In this document: positions 1 through 6,713 of the stretch, in pieces
Layout: the number at the start of each line of letters is the position of its first letter
Position numbering within the stretch: the first letter of the stretch is position 1
DNA from: an uncultured Collinsella sp.
GTDB taxonomy: Bacteria; Actinomycetota; Coriobacteriia; Coriobacteriales; Coriobacteriaceae
NCBI GenBank assembly: GCA_900544235.1
Contig: UQUL01000034.1
Span: 1-21,104, forward strand
Length of the DNA: 21,104 nucleotides
Reading direction: 5' to 3'
The notes under the pieces: generated by a model
Told to the model about the DNA's origin: nothing
Seen by the model: only the letters and a program-made list of their open reading frames with translations
The model's database searches: none
Position numbers and translations under genes: made by a program

Positions 1-48
1 TCTACACTTCTAGCTTCGTCGGCAGCGTCAGATGTGTATAAGAGACAG
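1..48 (+). other. Illumina P5/Nextera adapter (contamination)
   Basis: Not genomic. Bases 30-48 are the 19-base Tn5 mosaic end AGATGTGTATAAGAGACAG. Bases 16-29 complete the Nextera read-1 adapter (TCGTCGGCAGCGTC). Bases 1-7 (TCTACAC) match the 3' end of the P5 oligo, which leaves 8-15 (TTCTAGCT) in the place of the 8-base i5 index; from memory this is Nextera XT index S515. Genomic sequence begins at 49. The contig edge is therefore a library artefact and the first gene is cut here. Confidence 0.97.
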
Positions 49-386
49 TCCATGAGATGGTCGAGGCCGTTGACACCGAGACGCCGTCCATCATCTCGCT
101 CTTTGCCGGCCGCATCGCCGATACCGGCGTCGACCCCATTCCGTTTATGACGGAGTCGGTCAAGAAGGCCACCGCAAAGCCCAACTGCGAGGTCCTGTGG
201 GCGTCCACGCGCGAGCTCATTAACATTTACCAGGCCGAGGCCTGCGGTTGCCAGATCATCACGGTGCCCAACAGCATCCTGGCCAAGCGCAAGAACATTG
301 GTCGCGACCCGTACGAGGTCTCGCTCGATACCGTGCGCGGTTTTGCCAAGGATATCGCCGCTTTGGGCTTCCATATTCTGCCGTAA
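49..386 (+). CDS. Transaldolase family protein, C-terminal fragment (5' truncated)
   Basis: About the last 112 residues of a transaldolase or fructose-6-phosphate-aldolase-like (beta/alpha)8 enzyme, which transfers or cleaves three-carbon ketol units in the cytosol through a lysine Schiff base. What is visible is the late-barrel motif SLFAGRIADTG, whose Arg normally binds the sugar phosphate, then a segment containing LWASTRELINI and a GCQIITVP strand, as expected for the last strands and helices of the family. The N-terminal half with the Schiff-base lysine is missing because the contig starts in adapter at 49. The frame is open back to the adapter, so the ATG at 57 is an internal Met and not the start. 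The stop is at 384-386. The last six codons are duplicated 156 bp downstream (see the repeat at 366-540). The exact substrate cannot be decided from this fragment. Confidence 0.85.
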
Positions 387-540
387 CGCGAACACTGGCT
401 ACGCCGCGGGCTGCTCGCTCCGGCCTTTCCTTTCCCTATCGCTCACGCGCTTCGCGAAGGTCGCGCTAGGCAAAGGAAAGGCCGGGGCTGCCGGCACGAG
501 CTTGCCAGTAGGTTGGTGATTGGCTTCCATATCCTGCCGT
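366..540. repeat. Palindromic insertion flanked by a copy of the transaldolase 3' end
   Basis: Bases 366-384 (GGCTTCCATATTCTGCCGT, the end of the upstream gene) recur at 522-540 with one change (T to C), an 18/19 direct repeat. Between them lies 137 bp with a large palindrome: arms 421-433 and 472-484 (CGGCCTTTCCTTT and its complement, perfect), with a second perfect palindrome CTTCGCGAAG at 450-459 in the loop. The arrangement resembles a small palindromic element bounded by a target duplication. The stop codon belongs to the upstream copy; the downstream copy continues into TGG. Confidence 0.6.
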
Positions 541-543
541 GGA

Positions 544-760
544 CAAAGGTACCCCCGCCTGCGACGTGCAAAATTGAGAGTATTCAGCAAGGTAAAGGTC
601 TTTATCAGTTAACCGAAGCATGAAACGGCCCCCGTTTTGGCTCTGACGACGCTAAAACGGGGGCTGTTTTTTTTGAGGTTATTGTCTCTGAGGGGCATCC
701 GGAACGGTGGAATTTGCAGAATACTCGCGATTTTGCACATTGCTACAGGGGGTACCTTTG
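544..760. repeat. Long imperfect inverted repeat surrounding a terminator
   Basis: Arms 544-590 and 714-760 are inverted copies, 38 of 47 positions identical. The outermost 13 bp (CAAAGGTACCCCC) and the inner blocks GTGCAAAAT, GAGTATTC and GCAA are perfectly kept. The 123 bp between them holds the intrinsic terminator at 626-674 and no ORF of note. The right arm ends 10 bp from the tex stop codon. It could be a MITE-like element or a cruciform/long-stem RNA; the mismatches argue against an active site-specific inverton. Confidence 0.65.
626..674 (+). terminator. Rho-independent terminator downstream of transaldolase
   Basis: A 16-bp stem, 626-641 with 651-666 (GCCCCCGTTTT core, with G-U pairs), has a 9-nt loop and is followed by eight T residues at 667-674. 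It is strong on the plus strand. On the minus strand it has only a three-T tail, so it may stop tex transcripts weakly. It lies 240 bp past the transaldolase stop, inside the 544-760 inverted repeat. Confidence 0.85.
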
Positions 761-770
761 CTTTGGCGGT

Positions 771-2918
771 TTACTTGCCCTGCACCATGGTGAGCGAGAT
801 CTTCTTGCGGTCGCGATCGACCTTTTCGACCCACACCTTGACCGTGTCACCGACGCGCACGACGTCGCTGGGGTGCTTGACAAAGCGGTTGGCCAGCTTG
901 GAGATATGCACGAGGCCGTTCTGGTGCACGCCCACGTCGACGAAGGCGCCAAAATCGACGACGTTGCGCACCGTGCCCTTGAGTTCCATGCCGGGCTCCA
1001 GGTCGTCGATGGAAAGCGCCGAGCGGCTAAAGACCACCTCGGGCGCGTCGTCGCGCGGGTCGCGACCGGGCTTCTTGAGCTCGTTGACAATGTCGATGAG
1101 CGTGAGGGTGCCGCAGTCCAGGTCGCTTGCCAGCGCCGAGATGCTGCCCAGACGGCGCTCGATGTCGGGCACGCCGCCGCGGCTGAGCTCGCTTGCTTTA
1201 ACGCCGGCGCGTTCCAGGACGGACGTGGCCACCTCGTAGCTTTCGGGGTGGACGCTCGTCGCGTCGAGTGGGTTCTTGCCACCGCTAATGCGCAGGAAGC
1301 CCGCGGCGTTGAGATATGCCTTGGGTCCCAGCTTGGGGACCTTCTTAAGCTGACGGCGATCGGTAAAGGCACCGTTTTCCTCGCGGTAGGCCACGATGTT
1401 TTTGGCCACGCTCGGCGTGATGCCCGATACGTATCCCAGCAGGCTCGCGCTCGCGGTATTCACGTCGACGCCCACGCGGTTGACGACGTCCTCCACCACA
1501 TGGCCCAGGGTGCGCGAAAGCTCGGCCTGGTCAAGGTCGTGCTGGTACTGGCCCACGCCGATAGACTGGGGCGGAATCTTGACGAGCTCTGCCAGCGGGT
1601 CTTGCAGGCGACGGCCCAGGCTCATGGCGCCACGCACGGTGACGTCCAGGTCGGGATATTCCTGGCTGGCGAGCTCGGAGGCGGAGTACACCGATGCGCC
1701 GGCTTCGTTAACGATGGTGTATCGCAGCCCAGGCGCCTGCTCGGCAATGAACTCCGAGACGACTTCCTCGGTCTCGCGGCTGGCGGTGCCGTTGCCGATG
1801 ACGATGGTGTTGACGCCGTCCTTCTTGACGAGGCGGGCGAGCTCGCGCTTGGTGCCGGCGACGTCGTGGCGCGGCTTGGTGGGGTAGACCACGCCGTGGT
1901 CGAGCAGCTTGCCGGTCTCGTCCATGACGGCGACCTTGCAGCCGGTTCGGTAGCCTGGGTCGAGCGCGAGCACGCGGGCGCCGCGGACGGGGCGCGCCGA
2001 GAGCAGGCCTTCGAGATTCTTGGCAAAGACGTTGATGGCCTCGGTCTGCGCGCGGACGGTGAGTTTGGCGCGGGCCTCGCGCTCAAGCGAGGGGGCCATG
2101 AGGCGCTTGTAACCGTCGGCGATGGCGGCGTCAAAGACGGGCGCGAAGACGCCCTGGCGTCGGGGCCAACGGCTGCTGAGGCGTGCCGTGGCAGCGGCGC
2201 CGTCGACGTTCACGCGCACGCGGAGCTTGCCCTCGCGCTCACCGCGGTCGATAGCCAGCACGCGGTGGTTGGGTATACGGCGCAGCGGCTCATCATAGCT
2301 GTAGTACGGCTCGTAGGGGGTCTTCTCGGCGGGGTCGGTGGCCTCGACGATGATGTCGGCGGTGTTTTGCGTAAAGGCGCGCAGGTCGGCGACGTTCTCG
2401 GGGTCTTCGGCCACCGTCTCGGCCACGATGTCCGCCGCGCCGGCGAGCGCCTTCTCGGGCGTGTCGAAGCCGGCTTCCTCGTTGACGTAGGCCGTGGCGG
2501 TGTCGAGCGCGCTGCCCTTGGCGGATGCCTGCATGATGATCATGTTGGCAAGCGGCTCCAGGCCTGCCTCGCGGGCCTTCTGTGCGCGGGTCATGCGCTT
2601 TTTGCGGTAGGGCTTGTAGAGGTCCTCGGCACGCTGGAGCTGCGTGGCCTCGCGAATTTGCTGCTCGAGTTCGGGCGTGAGCTTGCCCTGGGCGCCGATG
2701 AGCAGAATGACGTCCTCTTTGCGCTGCTCAAGATTGCGTAGGTAAGACAGGCGCTCGTCGAGTGCGCGCAGGGCGACGTCGTCCATGCCGCCTGTGGCTT
2801 CCTTGCGGTAGCGCGAGATAAAGGGGATGGTGTTGCCCTCGTCGATGAGCTTGACGGCCGCCTCGATGTTGGCGGCCTTAAGGTTGAGCTCGTGGGCGAG
2901 CTGGGCGATAAGATCCAT
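771..2918 (-). CDS. tex: Tex-like transcription accessory / S1 RNA-binding protein
   Basis: 715 aa, close to family length. Tex proteins are cytosolic nucleic-acid-binding factors linked to transcription and RNA handling. Domains in order: helical Tex N-terminal region (about 1-190, with YKPYRKKR at 101-108); YqgF/RuvX-like RNase H fold (about 310-440; LALDPGYRTGC at 317-327, IGNGTASRETE at 374-384, VNEAGASVYSAS at 403-414); helix-hairpin-helix region (about 487-560, SLLGYVSGI then AYREENGAF); C-terminal S1 OB-fold (about 643-713, GTVRNVVDFGAFVDVG). The start at 2918 (MDLIAQLAHE) has AAGGAGT a few bases upstream. An in-frame ATG at 3095 would add 59 residues, but this extension is not Tex-like and runs into the terminator of the next operon. 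It appears monocistronic; no convincing terminator of its own lies past the stop apart from the weak minus-strand reading of the 626-674 hairpin. Confidence 0.95.
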   Translation of the reverse strand: MDLIAQLAHELNLKAANIEAAVKLIDEGNTIPFISRYRKEATGGMDDVALRALDERLSYLRNLEQRKEDVILLIGAQGKLTPELEQQIREATQLQRAEDLYKPYRKKRMTRAQKAREAGLEPLANMIIMQASAKGSALDTATAYVNEEAGFDTPEKALAGAADIVAETVAEDPENVADLRAFTQNTADIIVEATDPAEKTPYEPYYSYDEPLRRIPNHRVLAIDRGEREGKLRVRVNVDGAAATARLSSRWPRRQGVFAPVFDAAIADGYKRLMAPSLEREARAKLTVRAQTEAINVFAKNLEGLLSARPVRGARVLALDPGYRTGCKVAVMDETGKLLDHGVVYPTKPRHDVAGTKRELARLVKKDGVNTIVIGNGTASRETEEVVSEFIAEQAPGLRYTIVNEAGASVYSASELASQEYPDLDVTVRGAMSLGRRLQDPLAELVKIPPQSIGVGQYQHDLDQAELSRTLGHVVEDVVNRVGVDVNTASASLLGYVSGITPSVAKNIVAYREENGAFTDRRQLKKVPKLGPKAYLNAAGFLRISGGKNPLDATSVHPESYEVATSVLERAGVKASELSRGGVPDIERRLGSISALASDLDCGTLTLIDIVNELKKPGRDPRDDAPEVVFSRSALSIDDLEPGMELKGTVRNVVDFGAFVDVGVHQNGLVHISKLANRFVKHPSDVVRVGDTVKVWVEKVDRDRKKISLTMVQGK

Positions 2919-3058
2919 GGGACTCCTTGCGTTTAAGGTGCGTTTGCAGCACAGGGCTACCAAGGATACCACCCGTTTCAAAAGACTGTTTCGTGGCGAA
3001 CGAACCAAGCTGAGGCGCAAAATAGCCCCCGTCTCAGAAAAATCGCCGGCAAGGTAGC

Positions 3059-3094
3059 AAAATGCCCCGCGGGCAGAAGGCTGCTCGCGGGGCA
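3059..3094 (-). terminator. Rho-independent terminator after the Gfo/Idh/MocA gene
   Basis: The hairpin at 3063-3094 pairs TGCCCCGCG with CGCGGGGCA and GCAG with CTGC around an AAGG loop. On the minus strand it is followed by four T residues (AAAA at 3059-3062 on the plus strand). It lies 73 bp past the stop of the 3167-4207 gene and closes the SDR-MFS-oxidoreductase cluster. Confidence 0.8.
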
Positions 3095-3166
3095 AAGAAG
3101 AGGGGCTTGTTGGTGGCGGACCGAAGGGTTCGGCATGGGGTTTCTGCCGCGGTCGCTCTTAAGGCA

Positions 3167-4207
3167 TTACAGCTCGACGAGCTGGCCGGTCTCGGCGGCC
3201 TCCTTGATAGCGTTAAGCAGCGTGAGCGTCTTGACGTTATCGGCGGGGGTCACGACGGGCTCGACCTCGCGGCGGACAACCTTCACAAAGTGCTTGAGCT
3301 GCATCTTGTGCGGCAGTGCCGGGTCGACGGCCGGAATCTCCATCTGCAGCGGCTTATGCCAGTTGGAGGCGCCGTCGTAGGAGAACTGGTGCAGGCGGGG
3401 CAGCGACAGGGCGCCCTTAGTGCCGCCGATAAAGTAGGCGTCGGCGTCGAAGGGGCGGTACTGCGGATCCTCGCGAGCGGTTGCCTCCCAGTTCCAGGGG
3501 CTGGCGGTGGCGTCGGAGATGGTCATGCTTGCGAGCGCGCCATCGGCAAAACGGACGTTGACCACGGCGGAGTCCTCGGTCTCAAAACCGCGGGCGGCGC
3601 TGGACTGCATACCCTGGACGGCAACGGGCTCGCCCAGCAGATAGCGGAGCAGGTCGACGTCGTGAACCAGGTTGACCAGGATCGGGCCGGCACCCTTCTT
3701 GCGGCGCCACTCGACATCGAAATACTCGTCGTTCTTATAGATCATGTAGTGGAGGCTCGACACGGTGAGCTTGCCTAGCTCGCCAGACTCGATGATCTCC
3801 TTGGCCTTGTTGACGAAGGGGTTGTGGCGACGGTGCTGACCCACGAGCACGGGCACGCCGGCGGTCTCGGCCTCGGCGGCGAAGGCCTGGGCATCCTCCA
3901 GGTCGTTGGAGATCGGCTTTTCGATCAACGGCACGATATTGCGCTTCACAGCCTCGCGGGCAACGCCCAGGTGCAAGTCGTTGGGGGTGGCGATAATGAC
4001 GGCCTCGGGTTTGACCTCGTCCATCATCTGGGCGGGATCGGTGTAAAACGGCACGCCGGCGGCCTCGGCCGTGGCGCGAGCGCCCTCAAAGGCGTCGGCG
4101 ATGGCGACGAGTTCGGCCTCGGGTTCCTCGGTGACAAAGCGGATGTGGTTGCGGCCCATGGCGCCGGCGCCGATAACGGCAATGCGGACGGGGTTGAGCT
4201 CAGACAT
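3167..4207 (-). CDS. Gfo/Idh/MocA family NAD(P)-dependent oxidoreductase
   Basis: 346 aa, the usual family length. Members oxidise or reduce sugars, inositols or sugar acids in the cytosol. An N-terminal Rossmann fold carries VIGAGAMGRNH (GxGxxG, 11-21), then ATPNDLH at 73-79 and the hallmark EKP at 96-98. The C-terminal alpha/beta domain has GQHRRHNP (123-130) and LVNLVHDVDLLRYL, whose His182-Asp183 pair is in the usual catalytic position. The start is supported by AAGGAG 6 nt upstream of the ATG. It is the last gene of a minus-strand cluster after the MFS transporter, separated by a 69-bp gap that contains a palindrome (4237-4269). The downstream terminator at 3059-3094 supports it as operon end. 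The substrate is not recognisable; with an SDR and a transporter beside it, a polyol, sugar acid or inositol-like compound is an inference only. Confidence 0.9.
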   Translation of the reverse strand: MSELNPVRIAVIGAGAMGRNHIRFVTEEPEAELVAIADAFEGARATAEAAGVPFYTDPAQMMDEVKPEAVIIATPNDLHLGVAREAVKRNIVPLIEKPISNDLEDAQAFAAEAETAGVPVLVGQHRRHNPFVNKAKEIIESGELGKLTVSSLHYMIYKNDEYFDVEWRRKKGAGPILVNLVHDVDLLRYLLGEPVAVQGMQSSAARGFETEDSAVVNVRFADGALASMTISDATASPWNWEATAREDPQYRPFDADAYFIGGTKGALSLPRLHQFSYDGASNWHKPLQMEIPAVDPALPHKMQLKHFVKVVRREVEPVVTPADNVKTLTLLNAIKEAAETGQLVEL

Positions 4208-4236
4208 TTCGACTCCTTAATACTGGTGACCGGTGG

Positions 4237-4269
4237 GATGCGACAAAGGGGCTGTCCCTTTGTCGCATC
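4237..4269. repeat. Dispersed palindrome, copy 1 (GCGACAAAGGG variant)
   Basis: Arms 4237-4250 (GATGCGACAAAGGG) and 4256-4269 are perfect complements around a 5-nt centre. It belongs with the copies at 15332, 16882 and 18809, but carries a compensated T-to-C/A-to-G change (TGCGACA instead of TGTGACA). It lies between the stop of the MFS gene and the start of the next gene in the same operon, so the transcript would carry a 14-bp hairpin in the intercistronic gap. No T tract follows. Confidence 0.85.
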
Positions 4270-4276
4270 GGTAAAA

Positions 4277-5533
4277 CTAGGCGGACTTCTTCTTGCTGTC
4301 GGAGACCATCATGTAGACGGTGAGCACGACGGCGATGGCGGCGATCACAATGGCGCCGTAGAAGGACTGCTGGTAGGCGGCGCTGCCGGCCTCGGCGTGA
4401 TACAGCACGGCGGTGATGGGCTGGCTGATCCAGGTGGAAGCGGCATAACCCAAAAACATGATGCCGTAGTTGACGCCGATGTTGCTGGTGCCAAAGGCGC
4501 CACCGGTGAGCGGCGGGTAGATGACGAGCAGGGCGCCAAAGCTAAAGCCGAGCAGGGCGAGCGCCACAAAGAACATGCCCTGCGTAAAGCTCATCGACAT
4601 GATGACGAGTGCGACGATGGTGACGACAAGGCTGATGAGCAGCGACTTATAGGCGCCGAGCTTGTCGATGATCTGGCCAAAGGACAGACGGCCGACCAGG
4701 TTGGCGCAGGTGTTGACGGAGACGACCACGCCGCCGAGGGCGACGGCCGCGGCGCTCGTGGGGTCGGCGAAGAGCTGGACGGCGGCGATGGAGGCAACCT
4801 TGCCCACGAGCAGGGTGCCCGCGGTGGCGGCAAAGGCGAAGGTGACGATGAGGACCCAGAAGCGCGGGGTCTTGACCATCTCGCCCGGGGTGAGGTCGCC
4901 GAAGGTGCCGGCATGCGCGCCGCCCTTGGGGGCCTCGAAGCCCTCGGGCAGCCAACCGGCCTCAGGGGCCTTCAGGAACAGGGCGGAGGCGGCGATCGTC
5001 ACAAAGAAGATGACGCCGAGTGCCTTGAGGGCGTCAAAGATGCCCAGGCTCGGGATGAGCAGCGAGGCGAGCACCGGGGACAGTACAGCGGGGCCGGCGG
5101 TCGAAGCGGCCAGGGTGATGCCGGAGGCGAGGCCCTTCTTGTCGATGAACCACTTTTGGCCGGTGGTGAGCGCCGGGTTGTAGCCCAGGCCGTTGCCGAT
5201 GGCGGCGACGAGCGAGAACCACAGGTAGAACTGCCACGGCTCGGTGACGGTACCGGACATGAACCAGCCCAGGCCGTAGCACACGGCGGCGGCGATCACG
5301 ACGTTGCGCGGGCCGATCTTATCGGAGATGCGGCCGGCGAAGATGCCCGTCACGGCCATGATGGTCTGAAAGACCGGGAAGGCCCAGGTAAGAGCGCTGG
5401 ACCACTCGGGGTAGACGGCGAGCAGGTTCTTGCTCACGACGGAATACAGCGCGATGGAGCTGATGAAGAACATGGTGACGCACGCGGCGGAAAGCACGAC
5501 GGCGCGACCCTTGTTGGAGTTGGTGGAAGCCAT
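4277..5533 (-). CDS. MFS transporter, OFA (oxalate/formate antiporter)-like
   Basis: 418 aa, about 12 predicted membrane helices. The N-half loop carries MFS motif A as GRISDKIGPRNV (67-78), and a related GRLSFGQIIDKLGAYKS lies in the C half. The sequence style (AVTGIFAGRISDKIGPR, GNGLGYNPALTTGQKWF, KGLASGITLAASTAGPAVLS) is that of the OFA branch, whose members move small carboxylates such as oxalate, formate or lactate; the real substrate here is unknown. The central cytoplasmic loop (around EAPKGGAHAGTFGDLTPGEM) and the lysine-rich C-terminus (SDSKKKSA) are typical. The Shine-Dalgarno is weak (AAAGAG upstream of ATG). It is the middle gene of the minus-strand cluster: 65 bp after the SDR gene and 69 bp before the Gfo/Idh/MocA gene. 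It probably imports the compound the two oxidoreductases act on. Confidence 0.88.
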   Translation of the reverse strand: MASTNSNKGRAVVLSAACVTMFFISSIALYSVVSKNLLAVYPEWSSALTWAFPVFQTIMAVTGIFAGRISDKIGPRNVVIAAAVCYGLGWFMSGTVTEPWQFYLWFSLVAAIGNGLGYNPALTTGQKWFIDKKGLASGITLAASTAGPAVLSPVLASLLIPSLGIFDALKALGVIFFVTIAASALFLKAPEAGWLPEGFEAPKGGAHAGTFGDLTPGEMVKTPRFWVLIVTFAFAATAGTLLVGKVASIAAVQLFADPTSAAAVALGGVVVSVNTCANLVGRLSFGQIIDKLGAYKSLLISLVVTIVALVIMSMSFTQGMFFVALALLGFSFGALLVIYPPLTGGAFGTSNIGVNYGIMFLGYAASTWISQPITAVLYHAEAGSAAYQQSFYGAIVIAAIAVVLTVYMMVSDSKKKSA

Positions 5534-5598
5534 TGGACTCTTTCTAATCGATACGGGGGAGGAGCAGGCGTATTCGCGGGCCTCTCTGTTAGGTTGGT

Positions 5599-6480
5599 TT
5601 ACTGGTCAGTCGGCTTGGCGACGCCGGACTCATCGGACCAAAGCTCGACACCCTTGTTCTTAAGGTAGTTGTCGGCATAGGCTCGGCGGCCGCCGGGCTT
5701 GGCGGTGAGGTCGCCCATCATGTTAGAGAAGCCGCCGTCGACCTTGATGGCGTCGCCGGTGGTAAAGTCCGAGCGCTTGGACGCCAGGAACATGACGGCG
5801 TTGGCGATATCGCTGACCTCGCCGATGCGGCGCGTGGCGATCAGACGGCTGCGGCTCTTCTCGACCTCGGGGTCGGCGTAGAAGTTGGCCGACATCGGGG
5901 TCTTAACGAAGCAGGGCTCGACGCAGTTGGAGCGCACGCCGTAGGGGCCCCACTCGGCAGCCAGCATCTTGGACATCATGTTGACGCCCGCCTTGGTGGA
6001 GCTGTACACGCCCGAGAACGTCTCGGGGGAGTGACTGGCGACGGTCGAGATGTGCACCAAGCGGCCCTGGCCGGCCTTGATCATCTCGCGACCAAAGCGC
6101 TGCGAGGTGATGAAGTAGCCGGTGAGGTTGACGTTGAGCACCTGCTCCCAGTCGCTCAGCGGCAGGTCCTCCATGGCGGCGAAGCGCAGAATGCCGGCGG
6201 TGTTGACGAGAACGTCGACGCGGCCGAAGTCGGCGATGGTGGCATCGACGGCGGCCTGAACCTCGGCCTCGTCGGTGGCGTTCATCTTGTAACCCTCGGC
6301 GTGGATGCCAAACTCGGCGGCGAGGTCGGCGGCTGCGGCCTTGACCTTCTCCTCGTCCAGGTCGAGCAGGACGACGTTGGCGCCGTTGCGGGCGAACTCG
6401 CGGCAAATCTCGACGCCCATACCGCCGAGTGCGCCAGTCACGGCGCAGACATCGCCCTCGAGCTTGAGCCAATTGCTCAT
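5599..6480 (-). CDS. SDR family NAD(P)-dependent oxidoreductase
   Basis: 293 aa classical short-chain dehydrogenase with a C-terminal extension of about 40 residues beyond the usual 250. Cofactor site TGALGGMG at 15-22 and an acidic residue after beta-2 (VVLLDLD, Asp40), which favours NAD over NADP. NTAG at 93-96. The catalytic residues are present: Asn118 (NVNLTG), Ser145 (HISTVAS), Tyr159 and Lys163 (YSSTK). The region before the C-terminus has the family's TGDAIKVDGGF. The extension (from about 254, with KPGGRRAYADNYL) is polar and may shape the substrate pocket or oligomer. It is the first gene of the minus-strand cluster and divergent from a LysR regulator, with a candidate promoter at 6550-6578 and a dyad at 6507-6533. 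Substrate unknown; homologues act on sugar acids, polyols, steroids or acyl groups. Confidence 0.9.
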   Translation of the reverse strand: MSNWLKLEGDVCAVTGALGGMGVEICREFARNGANVVLLDLDEEKVKAAAADLAAEFGIHAEGYKMNATDEAEVQAAVDATIADFGRVDVLVNTAGILRFAAMEDLPLSDWEQVLNVNLTGYFITSQRFGREMIKAGQGRLVHISTVASHSPETFSGVYSSTKAGVNMMSKMLAAEWGPYGVRSNCVEPCFVKTPMSANFYADPEVEKSRSRLIATRRIGEVSDIANAVMFLASKRSDFTTGDAIKVDGGFSNMMGDLTAKPGGRRAYADNYLKNKGVELWSDESGVAKPTDQ

Positions 6481-6506
6481 AGGAACTTCCCTTCTTGTGC
6501 CTCCCG

Positions 6507-6533
6507 GTGGGTCGCTCCCATTAATCGACCCAC
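6507..6533. promoter_or_regulatory. Inverted repeat in the SDR leader, candidate operator
   Basis: GTGGGTCG at 6507-6514 and CGACCCAC at 6526-6533 are perfect complements with an 11-bp AT-containing spacer. The dyad lies just downstream of the predicted SDR start site and 27 bp before its ATG, so it could be an operator or an RNA hairpin. No regulator can be assigned from sequence. Confidence 0.45.
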
Positions 6534-6549
6534 GTGGTTTTCGCTGGTT

Positions 6550-6578
6550 ATCGTATGCTTTGCATTTGCGCAGGTGAA
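6550..6578 (-). promoter_or_regulatory. Candidate sigma-70-type promoter of the SDR-MFS-oxidoreductase cluster
   Basis: On the minus strand TTCACC (6573-6578) and TACGAT (6550-6555) are separated by exactly 17 bp; each matches 4 of 6 consensus positions. It lies in the locally AT-rich gap between the divergent SDR and LysR genes, where a LysR-controlled promoter is expected. Repeated TTGCAT words around 6560 and 6579 could be regulator contacts. Confidence 0.45.
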
Positions 6579-6669
6579 TTGCATATTTGTTAGAATGGCG
6601 TTAACCGTAGGTTTACACTGTGCGATGCGGTATTTCCTCAATTAAGCGCGTGGCCTGCGAAAACAACCC

Positions 6670-6693
6670 CCTGTGGCATCATGTGGCCACAGG
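6670..6693. promoter_or_regulatory. Inverted repeat immediately upstream of lysR
   Basis: CCTGTGGC (6670-6677) and GCCACAGG (6686-6693) form a perfect 8-bp dyad with an 8-nt centre, ending 20 bp before the chosen GTG start. It may be an autoregulatory site or a leader hairpin. Confidence 0.35.
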
Positions 6694-6713
6694 CGCGAAA
6701 ACGGGAGATTGAC

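Noticed and set aside
2..226. Minus-strand frame reaching the window start
   Set aside because: Its end is translated adapter sequence and it lies antisense to the transaldolase fragment.
544..760. Phase-variable inverton
   Set aside because: Arms have 9 mismatches in 47 and no recombinase gene is nearby; active invertons usually keep near-perfect arms. Kept only as a repeat.
714..2741. Long plus-strand reading frame (675 codons) opposite tex
   Set aside because: It is a mirror of the high-GC tex gene, with no ribosome site and low-complexity Asp/Val/Gly-rich sequence; tex has full domain support.
2919..3095. N-terminal extension of tex by 59 residues
   Set aside because: It lacks a ribosome site, runs through the neighbouring terminator hairpin and is not Tex-like; the ATG at 2918 has AAGGAGT upstream.
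3824..5668. Long plus-strand reading frame (614 codons) opposite the MFS and Gfo/Idh/MocA genes
   Set aside because: Antisense shadow crossing two real genes and a gap, composed of Gly, Asp, His and Glu repeats with no domain.
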